Shown: positions 1 through 10,556 of the stretch, one piece after another
How positions within the stretch are numbered: the first letter of the stretch is position 1
Layout of the letters: the number at the start of each line of letters is the position of its first letter
Source of the DNA: Frankia sp. RB7
GTDB lineage: Bacteria; Pseudomonadota; Alphaproteobacteria; Rhizobiales; Xanthobacteraceae
Assembly: GCA_030403585.1 (NCBI GenBank)
Contig: JAUEPE010000060.1
Span: 1-41,799 of the forward strand
Direction of reading: 5' to 3'
Length of the DNA stretch: 41,799 bases
Notes under the pieces: generated by a model
What the model saw: the letters and a program-made list of their open reading frames with translations, nothing else
Told to the model about the DNA's origin: nothing
Database searches by the model: none
Program-made: the position numbers and the translations under genes

Positions 1-43
1 CCGCAAACCGTGCCTCGCTGCCTTCACCCTGATTGAGATCCAT
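1..43 (-). CDS. 5' end of a gene cut by the window edge
   Basis: An ATG at 41-43 on the minus strand is preceded by a good ribosome-binding site (GGAGG, five bases upstream) and opens a frame reading MDLNQGEGSEARFA up to the window edge. Only 14 residues are visible, so no family can be assigned. The strong Shine-Dalgarno and the 115-base non-coding gap behind it (44-158) support a real start. The gene would be read in the same direction as the crotonase gene upstream of it. Confidence 0.45.
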   Translation of the reverse strand, partial: MDLNQGEGSEARFA

Positions 44-76
44 CTGGCCCTCCACGTGCCAATCTGTGAATCTCTT

Positions 77-86
77 CAAATATTTG
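77..86. promoter_or_regulatory. AT-rich palindrome upstream of the edge gene
   Basis: CAAATATTTG is a perfect 10-base palindrome in the AT-rich part of the gap between the crotonase gene and the partial gene at the left edge, roughly 35-45 bases upstream of that start. It could be an operator or part of a promoter. It is short and found in AT-rich sequence, so chance occurrence is possible. Confidence 0.2.
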
Positions 87-158
87 ATTCTCCACCCCCG
101 CGGGCGCGACCGAATGACTCAGTAGTATTACGCTGCGCTAACCCACCCTACGAGAGCC

Positions 159-1049
159 TCACTTGTACTCGCGCTCGCTCCACCACGGAAAATAATCCGG
201 CATGTCGCTCGACACCTTGTTCTTGAACTGCGCGGGACGCTTCTCCAGGAACGACACCACGCCTTCCTTCACATCCTCCGAGCGGCCGCGGGCGTAGATG
301 CCGCGGCTGTCGACCTTGTGGGCTTCCATCGGATCGTCGGCACCCATCATGCGCCACATCATCTGGCGGATCAGCGCCACCGAGACCGGCGCGGTCTTGG
401 CGGCGAACTCTTTTGCCAATGCGCGTGCGGCGGGGAGCAAATCATCCGGCGGCACGACCTTGCTGACGAGACGGCCCGCGAGCGCTTCCTGCGCCGGAAA
501 GACGCGGCCGGAATAGCACCATTCCAGCGCTTGCGAGATGCCGACGATGCGGGGCAGGAACCAGCTCGATGCCGCCTCCGGCACGATGCCGCGCTGAGAG
601 AACACGAAGCCGAACCGCGCTGCGTCCGAGGCAATGCGGATGTCCATCGCGAGCTGCATAGTGACGCCGATGCCGACCGCAGGGCCGTTCACGGCGGCGA
701 TCACGGGCTTGAGGCACTTGAAGATGCGCAAGGTGACCTGGCCGCCGCCGTCGCGGACCTGCGGATCGCTGTAATCGACCTTGCCGTCGGCAAAACGCTT
801 CACCGGCCCGCGCCGCGCGTCGCGGTCGAAGGTGTCCGCACCGGACGAAAGATCCGCGCCCGCGCAAAAACCGCGGCCGGCGCCGGTGACGATGATGGCG
901 CGGACGTTGTCGTCCTTGTCGGCGGCGTCGAACGCGTCGATCAGCTCAGCCTGCATCTGCGCGTTGAAGGCGTTGAGCTTGTCGGGCCGGTTCAGCGTGA
1001 TGGTGAGGATCTGCTCGGCGACCTCGTATTTGATCGTCTCATACGCCAT
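159..1049 (-). CDS. Enoyl-CoA hydratase/isomerase (crotonase family)
   Basis: A 296-residue cytoplasmic crotonase-fold enzyme, which in this family hydrates or isomerises acyl-CoA double bonds in fatty-acid or amino-acid carbon-chain breakdown. The first oxyanion-hole motif is GRGFCAGADL at about residues 58-67, the second conserved block NGPAVGIGVT is at 121-130, and RGIVPEAASSW near 153-163 carries a Glu in the position of a catalytic acid. Length is slightly above the usual 260. The ATG at 1049 follows an AGGGAAGG ribosome-binding site. It lies downstream of the amidase in the same direction, but 181 bases and a dispersed repeat separate them, so cotranscription is uncertain. Exact substrate cannot be told. 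Confidence 0.9.
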   Translation of the reverse strand: MAYETIKYEVAEQILTITLNRPDKLNAFNAQMQAELIDAFDAADKDDNVRAIIVTGAGRGFCAGADLSSGADTFDRDARRGPVKRFADGKVDYSDPQVRDGGGQVTLRIFKCLKPVIAAVNGPAVGIGVTMQLAMDIRIASDAARFGFVFSQRGIVPEAASSWFLPRIVGISQALEWCYSGRVFPAQEALAGRLVSKVVPPDDLLPAARALAKEFAAKTAPVSVALIRQMMWRMMGADDPMEAHKVDSRGIYARGRSEDVKEGVVSFLEKRPAQFKNKVSSDMPDYFPWWSEREYK

Positions 1050-1091
1050 GGGTGGTTTCCTTCCCTTGTCTCTTTGTCGTTCTCTCTAGCA

Positions 1092-1221
1092 CGTCATTCC
1101 GGGGCGCGCGAAGCGCGAACTCCGGCGCGCAATTGCGCACCAGAGAATCCATTTCTCCACACCACTTGTGCGGATGAATGGATTCCGGGCTTGCGCCAAG
1201 AGGGCGCAACCCGGAATGACG
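1092..1221. repeat. Dispersed imperfect palindromic repeat (CGTCATTCCGGG type)
   Basis: The stretch begins CGTCATTCCGGGG and ends CCCGGAATGACG, so its termini are inverted copies of about 12 bases. Inside are further partly complementary blocks (GAATCCATT near 1145 against ATGGATTC near 1178). Its termini and layout resemble small dispersed palindromic elements that I recall from Bradyrhizobium intergenic regions. It fills most of the gap between the amidase stop and the crotonase start and could fold into a large RNA hairpin. Only one copy of this type is visible here. Confidence 0.7.
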
Positions 1222-1230
1222 AGAGTGTGT

Positions 1231-2652
1231 TTACTTCGCCGGCGGCTTGGGCCAGGGCTTCTGCGGACCGCGCAGGCCTTCAAACGCCTTGGCCATGCCG
1301 AGCACGCCGATATCGTCGAAGCGGCGGCCGACGATCTGCACGCCGATGGGAAAGCCTTTGGCGTCGAAGCCGCCATTGATGGACACGGCCGGGTTCTCCG
1401 ACATATTCCACGGCACGGTATAGCAGATGTGTTCGAACGGCCTCATCGGATCGTTGGTGGGCGAGGCCCATTCCGCCGCATAGTTCACGTTCGGCGCAGT
1501 CGGCGAGATCACATAGTCGAGCTCGCAGAACAGCTTTGACGCCGCAGCCCGGATCGCCATGGTCTGGTTGAAGCCGCGGATCACGTCGACGCCCGACAGC
1601 TTTGCGCCGGACGCGCCCCAACTGAAGATATAGGGCAGCACCTTTGCCTGTTCGGCCGGCGTGAGCTTGGACAGATCGTCCCACATCCGCGCGCGCCAAA
1701 AATTGTCGAGGCCGTCGAGCATCTCGCGCGTGAAGATGCCGTCGACTTCGGTGACGACTGCGCCCGCAGACTCGAATGCCTTGGCCGCCTTCACCGCGAC
1801 CTCGCGAACCGCCCTTTCTGCCGGCAGGCCGACGCCGGCATCGAGCATCAGGCCGATCCGCAATTTGCGCGGAGATTTTTCCAGCCCTTTCCAGTTCAGC
1901 GGCTCGGCGGGCAGGCTCATGCCGTCGCGCCGGTCCGGCTTTGCGATCACGCTCATCATCAGCGCGCAATCGTCGACCGTACGAGTCATGGGGCCGGCGA
2001 CGCGGCCGACATAGGTGGGATCGATCGGCACGCGGCCGAAGCTGGGCTTCAGGCCGACGAGACCGCACCAGCCTGCGGGCAGGCGCACCGAGCCGCCGAT
2101 ATCGGTGCCGATATGCAGTGGACCATAGCCGGCCGCAGCAGCAGCACCTGCGCCCGCGCTGGAACCACCGGGATTCTTGCTGAGGTCCCACGGATTGCGC
2201 GCGAGCGCATGGAACGAGGAGAGCCCCGAGGACAGCATGCCGTAATCGGGCATGGTGGTTTTCGCGAAGATGACCGCGCCAGCCTCACGCAGCCGCGCGG
2301 CGGGCGGGGCATCCTTCTCGGCGGGGACGAGCTTGACGCTCGCAGCGCCCAGCGGCACCGGCACGCCCTTGGTCGCGATGTTGTCCTTCACCGTAACAGG
2401 CACGCCGTCGAGCGCGCCGGACGGCTCACCGCCGTTCCAGCGCGCGGTCGAGGCTTTCGCCGTCTCGCGCGCGCTGTCGGGATCGAATGCATAGAGCGCC
2501 TTGAGGTGCGGTTCCCACGCAGCGACATGCGCGAGCACGTCCTCCAGCACCTCGCTCGGCGAGAACTGTTTTGCGCGATAGCCCGCGATCAGATCGACCG
2601 CGGACAGATCGTGCAGCGGCGTGACCGTCTCTTCGACGCTCTTTTTCTGCAT
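1231..2652 (-). CDS. Amidase (amidase-signature family)
   Basis: A 473-residue amidase-signature hydrolase, cleaving a carboxamide bond to acid plus ammonia or amine in the cytoplasm. The Lys-Ser-Ser triad is complete: Lys89 in TVKDN, Ser164 in the GGSSAGAGAAAAAG run, and Ser188 in GTDIGGSVRLPA. The frame stays open for about 100 codons upstream, but that part only mirrors the M20 gene; the ATG at 2652 (MQKKSVEE) lies 2 bases past the M20 stop and is the sensible start. The near-overlap with M20 implies translational coupling. The family includes GatA-like proteins, but this gene sits with peptide catabolism genes rather than gatCB, so a catabolic amidase is more likely. Confidence 0.9.
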   Translation of the reverse strand: MQKKSVEETVTPLHDLSAVDLIAGYRAKQFSPSEVLEDVLAHVAAWEPHLKALYAFDPDSARETAKASTARWNGGEPSGALDGVPVTVKDNIATKGVPVPLGAASVKLVPAEKDAPPAARLREAGAVIFAKTTMPDYGMLSSGLSSFHALARNPWDLSKNPGGSSAGAGAAAAAGYGPLHIGTDIGGSVRLPAGWCGLVGLKPSFGRVPIDPTYVGRVAGPMTRTVDDCALMMSVIAKPDRRDGMSLPAEPLNWKGLEKSPRKLRIGLMLDAGVGLPAERAVREVAVKAAKAFESAGAVVTEVDGIFTREMLDGLDNFWRARMWDDLSKLTPAEQAKVLPYIFSWGASGAKLSGVDVIRGFNQTMAIRAAASKLFCELDYVISPTAPNVNYAAEWASPTNDPMRPFEHICYTVPWNMSENPAVSINGGFDAKGFPIGVQIVGRRFDDIGVLGMAKAFEGLRGPQKPWPKPPAK

Positions 2653-2654
2653 TG

Positions 2655-3818
2655 CTAACCCACCGGCATGCGCGTTTCGATGATCCGGGCGAACATGCTG
2701 GCGCCGATCGGCAGGATCTTGTCGTCGAGCACGAAGCCGGGATTGTGCACGGGCACCGAGCCGTCGTGGCCGACCCAGAAATAGGCGCCGGGAATGGTCT
2801 GCAGCATGTCGGCAAAGTCCTCGCTGCCCATCTTCGGCTGGCTGCGGGTGATCACGTTGGCGGGGTTGACGATGGTGCGGGCGACGTCCTCGACCACCTT
2901 GGACTGCTCGACCTGGTTGACCAGCACGCCGAAGGTGTCGCGGATGTCGACGTCGATCTCGCACTGATAGGCGCTCGCGACGCCCGCGCAGATCGTGCGG
3001 ATGCGTTGGCTGATCAGGGCGCGGATTTCATCCGAGAAGGTGCGGATGGTGCCGCAGAGATGCGCTTCGCCGGGAATGACGTTGTAGGCGGAGCCCGCAT
3101 GGATCTGGGTGATCGACACCACTGCAGCCTGGAGCGGGTCGACGTTGCGGCTGACGACCGTCTGGATCGCCTGCGCCAGCGTGGTCGCGATGATCACTGC
3201 GTCCTTGGAGCGCTCGGGCATCGCGCCGTGCGCGCCATAGCCGGTGATGCGGAGGTCGAAGAAGTCGGCGCCGGCCATCGCCGGCCCGGGCAGGATCGCG
3301 ATCTCGCCGAGATTGAGGTCGGGCGCGTTGTGCAGGCCGTAGAGCTCGTCGCAGGGGAATTTCTCGAACAGGCCGTCCTTGATCATCGCGCGCGCACCGC
3401 CGAGGCCTTCCTCGGCCGGCTGGAAGATCAGGTGCACGGTGCCGTCGAAGTTCTTGGTTTCCGCGAGGTAGCGCGCGGTGCCGAGCAGCATGGTGGTGTG
3501 GCCGTCATGGCCGCAGCCGTGGAAACGGCCGGGAATCTTCGAGCTCCATTTCAGATTGGTGTTCTCCTCCATCGGCAGCGCGTCCATGTCGGCGCGCAGG
3601 CCGATGCGCTTGCCGCTGGAGCCCTTGCCCTTGATGACACCGATCACGCCGGTGCCGCCAAGGCCGCGATGCACCTCGATGCCCCAGCCCTTCAGCTTGT
3701 CGGCGACGATGCCGGAGGTGCGGACCTCCTCGAAGCCGATCTCGGGATGGGCGTGGATGTCGCGGCGGATGGCGGTGAGTTCGTCGGCGTAGCCGTCGAT
3801 GCGATCAATGGTGGGCAT
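2655..3818 (-). CDS. M20 family amidohydrolase / peptidase (hippurate-hydrolase type)
   Basis: A 387-residue M20D-type metallohydrolase, a family that removes acyl groups from N-acyl amino acids or cleaves small peptides with two metal ions. Visible motifs are RRDIHAHPEIGFEE at 18-31, RADMDALPMEE near 75-85, the metal site GCGHDGHTTMLLG from 101, the catalytic Glu in FQPAEEGLGG near 132-141, GAHGAMPERS in the dimerisation domain, and the C-terminal MGSEDFADML. No signal peptide is seen, so it is cytoplasmic. The ATG at 3818 follows an AGGA ribosome-binding site. It lies 27 bases after the M81 gene and 2 bases before the amidase, suggesting one hydrolase operon fed by the adjacent dipeptide-type importer. 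Confidence 0.93.
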   Translation of the reverse strand: MPTIDRIDGYADELTAIRRDIHAHPEIGFEEVRTSGIVADKLKGWGIEVHRGLGGTGVIGVIKGKGSSGKRIGLRADMDALPMEENTNLKWSSKIPGRFHGCGHDGHTTMLLGTARYLAETKNFDGTVHLIFQPAEEGLGGARAMIKDGLFEKFPCDELYGLHNAPDLNLGEIAILPGPAMAGADFFDLRITGYGAHGAMPERSKDAVIIATTLAQAIQTVVSRNVDPLQAAVVSITQIHAGSAYNVIPGEAHLCGTIRTFSDEIRALISQRIRTICAGVASAYQCEIDVDIRDTFGVLVNQVEQSKVVEDVARTIVNPANVITRSQPKMGSEDFADMLQTIPGAYFWVGHDGSVPVHNPGFVLDDKILPIGASMFARIIETRMPVG

Positions 3819-3845
3819 GTGTCCTGTCCGGTTGGCGTGACTTGG

Positions 3846-5351
3846 CTAGCGGGATTTGGGCGTGAAAACGGGGCCGTTCGGCTTGATGCGGATGCCCGGA
3901 CGCAGACGCGTCCATGGCAGCGAGGCGGTATCGGCCGGCATCGCGCCGGGCGCGGCGCAGATCATCAGCTTTTCCGCGATCGGCTCGAAATCGGCGCGGA
4001 AATGCACCGAGCTCTTGTTGACCAGAATCTTCTCTGCCGTCGGCTCGATGCCGACATAGCGATACATCGCCTGGTCGGCGAGCTGCGCCTTGTGCGAGGA
4101 GACGACGACGCGGACGTTACCGATGCGCAAGGCCGCGGACGGGCCCATCTCCATCTCACGGCCGCCATAATACGGGCCGGGCGCGATGAAGCGGCCGTCG
4201 GAGAGCTTTTCGACGACGAAGGTCTCGGTATAGGGCTCGTCGCCGGGAATGCCGGACTTGCCGCCAAGCGAGAGCGTGACGGTGGCGCCGACGCCGGCCG
4301 CATGCGCGGCTTTGGCCGAAGCCGGATCGTAGATCGCGCCGGTCGCGGCACTCGCCTTGTTGCGCACCAGCGCGCGCAGCATGCCTGTGGTGTCGGAATC
4401 GCCGCCGGCGCCGGGATTGTCCTGGGTGTCGGCGATGATGATCGGCTTGCTCGCGCTCTTCGCAAGGTCCATGGCGTGGCGGACGCCGTCATCGGGCGAC
4501 CAGATCTTGCCGTCGAAATCGTCCTCGTGGCTTTCGATCAACTTGACGATCGCATCTGCGACGCGGTCGGCATCGGCCTGCGTCTTGCCATAGGCAAACA
4601 CGCTCGGCCCGCAATCGCGGAAATCAGCGGCCGGGAAGCCCGGCGCGAAAGAGAGTGTCGGAACCGAATCGCTCTCCAGCGCGGCGAGCTTTTCGTAGAT
4701 TCCCTTGGTTGGAAAGTCGCTGGTGCATTGCCAGCTGATCGCGATCAGGAAGGGCAATTGGCGGAACGACTTTGCGAAGCGCTGCTTGGTCTTCAGCAGC
4801 AATGCGAGGTGCTTTGCCGAGGCGCGGCCGGTCTCGGCCATGTCGACATGCGGATAGGTGCGGTAGGCAATCAGCGCATCCGCATGTTCCATCATCGCAG
4901 GCGTGACGTTGGCGTGGAGGTCAAGGCTCGCGACCAGCGGAACATCCTTGCCGATGACTCGGCGCACGCGCGCCAAAATCTCGCCTTCGCCGTCATCGAG
5001 ATGCTCGGTGACCATCGCGCCGTGCAAATCAAGATAAACCGCGTCGAGCGGGCCGGCGGCCGCGATGCCGTCGACCATGACCTTCACGATGCGCTCGAAG
5101 GCGTCCTTGGTGACGTGGGCGGACGGGCTCGCGCCGCACGCAATCGTCGGGATGAGTTCCCAGCCATTGGCTTCGGCACTGTCGACAAAGCCGGCGAGGC
5201 CGACATTGATGCGCCGCATCACCTTCAGCACGTCAGGACCTTGCGTCATCGCCGGCCAGCCACCGCCATGCTGGAAGTCCGCAAACGTTGCCTTCGTCGG
5301 AGCGAAGGTGTTGGTCTCGTGCAGGAAGCCGCCGACGGCGATACGTGTCAT
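3846..5351 (-). CDS. M81 family metallopeptidase (MlrC-like)
   Basis: A 501-residue member of the M81/MlrC family, whose founding member degrades linearised microcystin products; most bacterial copies have no known substrate. The N-terminus shows GGFLHETNTFAP at about 7-18, followed by YLDLHGAMV, SLDLHANVT and YRTYPHVDM, which carry the expected metal-ligand His/Asp residues, and ADTQDNPGAGGDSD in the second half. The ATG at 5351 is preferred to a TTG one codon upstream. M81 genes are commonly found beside dipeptide ABC transporters, as here. Hydrolysis of an unusual peptide or amide is a reasonable inference; microcystin itself is not implied. Confidence 0.92.
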   Translation of the reverse strand: MTRIAVGGFLHETNTFAPTKATFADFQHGGGWPAMTQGPDVLKVMRRINVGLAGFVDSAEANGWELIPTIACGASPSAHVTKDAFERIVKVMVDGIAAAGPLDAVYLDLHGAMVTEHLDDGEGEILARVRRVIGKDVPLVASLDLHANVTPAMMEHADALIAYRTYPHVDMAETGRASAKHLALLLKTKQRFAKSFRQLPFLIAISWQCTSDFPTKGIYEKLAALESDSVPTLSFAPGFPAADFRDCGPSVFAYGKTQADADRVADAIVKLIESHEDDFDGKIWSPDDGVRHAMDLAKSASKPIIIADTQDNPGAGGDSDTTGMLRALVRNKASAATGAIYDPASAKAAHAAGVGATVTLSLGGKSGIPGDEPYTETFVVEKLSDGRFIAPGPYYGGREMEMGPSAALRIGNVRVVVSSHKAQLADQAMYRYVGIEPTAEKILVNKSSVHFRADFEPIAEKLMICAAPGAMPADTASLPWTRLRPGIRIKPNGPVFTPKSR

Positions 5352-5484
5352 CAATGCAAATCCAGCGATTGAAAGTGCGCGAAATTAGCCATGGCGCCGC
5401 GGCGAGAGCAAGCGAGGAGCCCATGTCGCCGCGCATGGCTTTAAGTCATTTTCGAATGCTGGTGATCGCCACGGCGTATGCGGC

Positions 5485-7148
<1,664 letters not shown>

Positions 7149-7149
<1 letters not shown>

Positions 7150-8036
7150 CACTTGCCCTCCCGCTGCTTCATGCGGGGATCAAGCGCGTCGCGGGCGGCG
7201 TCGCCGATCAGATTGATGCTGAGGATGGCGATCGAGAGCAGCAGGCCCGGCCAGAAGATCAGCGACGGCTTGAGCTGAAAATACTGGCGGCCCTCAGCCA
7301 TGATGTTGCCCCAGGTCGGGGTCTCCGGCGAAATGCCGGCGCCGAGGAAGGAGAGGATGGCCTCGGTGAGGATCGCGGAGGCGCAGACATAGGTACCCTG
7401 GACGATCAGCGGCGCGATCGTGTTCGGCATCAGATGTCGCCACATGATTTTTGGCAGCGACGAGCCGACCGAGATCGCGGCTTCCACGTAAGGCTCTTCA
7501 CGGGCGGACAGCACGACCGAGCGCACCAGGCGCGCCACGCGCGGGATTTCGGGGATGGTGATCGCGATCATCACGGTCCAGATGCTGGCGCCGGACAGTG
7601 AGACCACGGCGATGGCGAGCAAAATGCTCGGCATCGCCATTAGGCCGTCCATGACGCGCATCAGGACGGAATCGATCAGCTTGAAGAAGCCGGAGACAAG
7701 ACCGATCGCAAGGCCAATGACGATCGAGAGGATGGCCGAGCCGATGCCGATCAGGAGCGAGATGCGGCCGCCATAGATGACGCGCGACAACAGGTCACGG
7801 CCATAGGCATCAGTGCCGAGCAGGAATTGCGCCGAGGAGGGCTTGAGCCGTAGCGATGGTGCGAGCTGGATCGGATCATGCGGCGCAATCAGTGGCGCCA
7901 GCATCGAGATCAGCACGATCAGTGCGAGTAGTACCGTCGCCGTGGCGATGATCGGTGTCGAGGTGAGGAAGCCGAAACGTGGCCGCAGCGGCGACGTGAT
8001 CGGAATGGACGACTGGGGAAGGGTATCGACTGACAT
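7149..8036 (-). CDS. Dipeptide-type ABC transporter permease, DppC-like
   Basis: A 295-residue inner-membrane permease of the DppC/OppC type. A hydrophobic N-terminal helix (about 28-50) is followed by the OppC N-terminal region and the sequence LLGTDAYGRDLLSRVIYGGR, which is characteristic of the subfamily. Five more membrane segments and the cytoplasmic EAA loop (EAAISVGSSLPKIMWRHLMPN) that docks onto the ATPase follow. It ends with DAARDALDPRMKQ, as usual for the family. It begins 19 bases after dppB and overlaps the ATPase gene by one base at the stop, so the three transport genes form one unit. Confidence 0.95.
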
Positions 8037-8055
8037 TTTTATTTTCGTCCTTGCC

Positions 8056-8997
8056 TCAGTACCGGATCCGGGGATCGAGCAGCGTGTAGGCGACGTCGAT
8101 CAGGAGATTGACGACGACGTAGATCAGCGAGGTCAGCAGGATCATCGCCTGGATCACCGGATAGTCGCGCGCCAGCACCGCATCGACGGTGAGGCGGCCG
8201 ATGCCGGGGATGTTGAACACGCTTTCGGTGACGACGACACCGGAGATCAGCAGCGCAAAGCCGGTGCCGATCACGGTGATGACGGGCACGGCGGCGTTGC
8301 GCAGCGCGTGCCGCATCATCACCGCGACCTCGTTGATACCCTTGGCGCGCGCTGTGCGTACGTAATCTTCGCCGAGCACGTCGAGCATCGCCGCGCGCGT
8401 CATGCGCGCGATCAGCGCGACGTAGATGAAGGAGAGCGCGCAGGTCGGCAGGATGATGCGCTCGAAGAACGGGCCGAAGCCGGTCGAAATGCTCTTGAAG
8501 CCCTGCACCGGCACCCAGCGCAGGTCGATCGCGAAGATCTGGATCAGGACGTAGCCGATCACGAACACCGGCACCGAGAAGCCGAGCACGGAGAGGCCCA
8601 TCACGAAACGGTCGATCCAGGTGCCGTGCTTCCAGGCGGCGATGACGCCGAGAGGCACGGCGACGATGACGGCGAGGATGATGGTCGACAACGCGATCGA
8701 GATCGACGGCTCGACGCGCTGGCCGATCATCTTCATGACCGGCAAATTGGAGATCAGCGAGGTGCCGAGATCGCCGTGCAGGAGCTTGCCGACCCAGGTG
8801 ATGAACTGCACGATCAAGGGCTCGTTGAGGCCGAGCGAGTCGCGGATGCGCTCGAGCCGCTCCGGCGTCGCGTTGTCGCCGGCGAGGATCGCGGCCGGGT
8901 CGCCCGGCGTCAGCCGCAGCAGCAGGAACACGAACAGCGCCACGACGCCCATCACGGGCACCGCAGCCAGAACGCGGCGAACGAGATAACCTAGCAT
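8056..8997 (-). CDS. Dipeptide-type ABC transporter permease, DppB-like
   Basis: A 313-residue DppB/OppB-type inner-membrane permease. It opens with MLGYLVRRVLAAVPVMGVV, the standard first helix, contains the LTPGDPAAILAGDNAT periplasmic segment, an EAA-type loop (DYVRTARAKGINEVAVMMRH) for contact with the ATPase, and ends TLLDPRIRY, the normal family terminus. It is the first transport gene read on this strand, 182 bases downstream of the DadA-like gene. That gap could hold its own promoter. The periplasmic binding proteins are not in this transcription unit but on the opposite strand at 12275 and 14007. Confidence 0.95.
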   Translation of the reverse strand: MLGYLVRRVLAAVPVMGVVALFVFLLLRLTPGDPAAILAGDNATPERLERIRDSLGLNEPLIVQFITWVGKLLHGDLGTSLISNLPVMKMIGQRVEPSISIALSTIILAVIVAVPLGVIAAWKHGTWIDRFVMGLSVLGFSVPVFVIGYVLIQIFAIDLRWVPVQGFKSISTGFGPFFERIILPTCALSFIYVALIARMTRAAMLDVLGEDYVRTARAKGINEVAVMMRHALRNAAVPVITVIGTGFALLISGVVVTESVFNIPGIGRLTVDAVLARDYPVIQAMILLTSLIYVVVNLLIDVAYTLLDPRIRY

Positions 8998-9142
8998 GCA
9001 CCTATCTCCGGCTGCGGAACTTGCGACGCCCTGGGGCGCCGGTGGATTCGATCGTGTCTATCATGCGCGCCTGTCACTCGGGCTGGAAGAGCCGGCCGGA
9101 GACCGTCCTCTTGCGGCAAATTGTGTGCCAAGGGCAGGGCGG

Positions 9143-9175
9143 TCGCAAGGGGCTGCGCCCCGCATCGATTTGCGA
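9143..9175 (-). terminator. Hairpin just after the DadA-like gene
   Basis: Read on the minus strand, TCGCAA and TTGCGA flank a GGGGC-GCA-GCCCC hairpin, starting five bases after the DadA-like stop. There is no T-run behind it, so it may be an mRNA 3'-end stabiliser or a weak terminator that separates the riboswitch-controlled gene from the transporter genes. Confidence 0.3.
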
Positions 9176-9179
9176 CCAC

Positions 9180-10493
9180 TCAAGATGCACGGCGCATCCC
9201 GCGCTCAACCGCAGGTTCTGCCCGAAATGTGGGGACGGTTGGCGGTGCGTTGAGCCCGCGCCAGCCGTCGATGGTTCCGGCAATCATCTGCGCGGTCGCG
9301 GCCGACAAGGTCCAGCCGAGATGGCCGTGGCCGGTGTTGAAGAACACGCCGGGCATCCGGCCCGCGCGGACCACCGGCATCATGTTCGGCATCATCGGCC
9401 GCAGTCCGGCCCATGGAATAACGCGAGACGTCTCGACCGCAGGAAAATTGCTGCGCACCCAGTCGACCAATGGCTGCACGCGGTCGGCGCGGATGTCGCG
9501 GTTGAAGTCGTTGAACTCGGCCGTGCCGGCAACACGAAAACGATCGGCGCCGAGCCGGCTGGTGACGATCTTGGCGGCTTCGTCGAGCAGGCTGACGGTC
9601 GGCGTCGCGTTGCGGCTTTCGTCGGTGTCGAGCTGCACGGTGATCGAATAGCCCTTCACCGGATAGACGTTGACGCGCTCGTCGAGCAGGGCGGCGAAGT
9701 GACGGCTGGCAACGCCGGCGCAAACCACGACGCCGTCGACCTTCAGCATGCCGCGCGCGGGCGGGACGGCGTCGCTCGCGGAGAGATCATCCCAGCCGAT
9801 GACGAAGCCTGCGCCGGCAGGCGCGATCGAATCGATATTTGCTTCGTGCACGAACGTCGCGCCGCGCCGCTTGCACGCTTCAGCCAGCCCGCGTGTGAAC
9901 TTGTGGATGTCGCCGGTCGCATCCGATGGCGTGAAGAAGCCGCCGTAATAATCCTTGCGCAGCGTCGGCTCGATCGTGCGGATTTCCTCCGGCGTCACCG
10001 GGCGCCGATCGAGCCCGCCTTCCTGCAGCAGTGCGTTGACGCGCAGGCCGGACTCAAAACCCTTCTTGTCGTGATAGATGTGGAGGATGCCGCGGCGTTC
10101 GAGATCGAAGTCGATGCCTTCGCGCGTCGCGATCTCGAACAGGTGCTTGCGAGCTTCGATCGCGAGCCGTGTGGTCTCGATCGTGTTGGCGCGGTAGTTG
10201 CCGATATTGGCGACGAACTCGCTCATCCACGAATATTTGTGCCAGTTCGGCCGCGGGTTCATCAGCAGCGGCGCATCGCGCCTGAACATCCAGCGCAGGC
10301 CTTTCAGGATCGTCGCGGTGCTGTTCCACACCTCGGCATTGCTGGCGGAGAGCTGTCCGCCGTTCGCAAACGAGGTCTCCATCGCGGCGTAGCGATGCTT
10401 GTCGAGCACCGTCACTTCAAAGCCGCGTTCGAGCAGGGCATTGGCGGTCGTTACGCCGGTGATGCCGGCGCCGATGATGGCGATATGAGTCAT
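9180..10493 (-). CDS. D-amino acid dehydrogenase, small subunit type (DadA family FAD oxidoreductase)
   Basis: A 437-residue FAD-dependent oxidoreductase of the DadA/DAO group, which oxidises D-amino acids (or glycine/sarcosine in related enzymes) to keto acids and ammonia and passes electrons to the respiratory chain. The dinucleotide motif IAIIGAGITG is at residues 4-13, followed by VTVLDKHRYAAMETSFANGG, the DadA-type ETS-ANGGQ block, and near the C-terminus NTGHGHLGWTLSAATAQ, which closes the FAD site. ATG at 10493 lies about 64 bases after a tandem glycine riboswitch, so expression should respond to glycine. That makes glycine, or an amino acid metabolised to it, a candidate substrate or product; this is inference. 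Confidence 0.9.
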   Translation of the reverse strand: MTHIAIIGAGITGVTTANALLERGFEVTVLDKHRYAAMETSFANGGQLSASNAEVWNSTATILKGLRWMFRRDAPLLMNPRPNWHKYSWMSEFVANIGNYRANTIETTRLAIEARKHLFEIATREGIDFDLERRGILHIYHDKKGFESGLRVNALLQEGGLDRRPVTPEEIRTIEPTLRKDYYGGFFTPSDATGDIHKFTRGLAEACKRRGATFVHEANIDSIAPAGAGFVIGWDDLSASDAVPPARGMLKVDGVVVCAGVASRHFAALLDERVNVYPVKGYSITVQLDTDESRNATPTVSLLDEAAKIVTSRLGADRFRVAGTAEFNDFNRDIRADRVQPLVDWVRSNFPAVETSRVIPWAGLRPMMPNMMPVVRAGRMPGVFFNTGHGHLGWTLSAATAQMIAGTIDGWRGLNAPPTVPTFRAEPAVERGMRRAS

Positions 10494-10556
10494 GATGAAG
10501 TCGGGGCTCCCGTGAGTTAGAGTCGGCTAACCGCCGGCCCGAAAGCCGTTGGCGGC

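Noticed and set aside
2652..5372. A 906-codon open frame on the plus strand opposite the M20 and M81 genes
   Set aside because: It mirrors two well-defined hydrolase genes on the other strand; its Arg/Asp/His-rich composition is typical of antisense frames in GC-rich DNA and no domain is visible.
8039..9001. A 320-codon minus-strand frame overlapping the DppB-like gene
   Set aside because: The DppB frame shows clear membrane helices and family termini; the alternative is Arg-rich shadow sequence.
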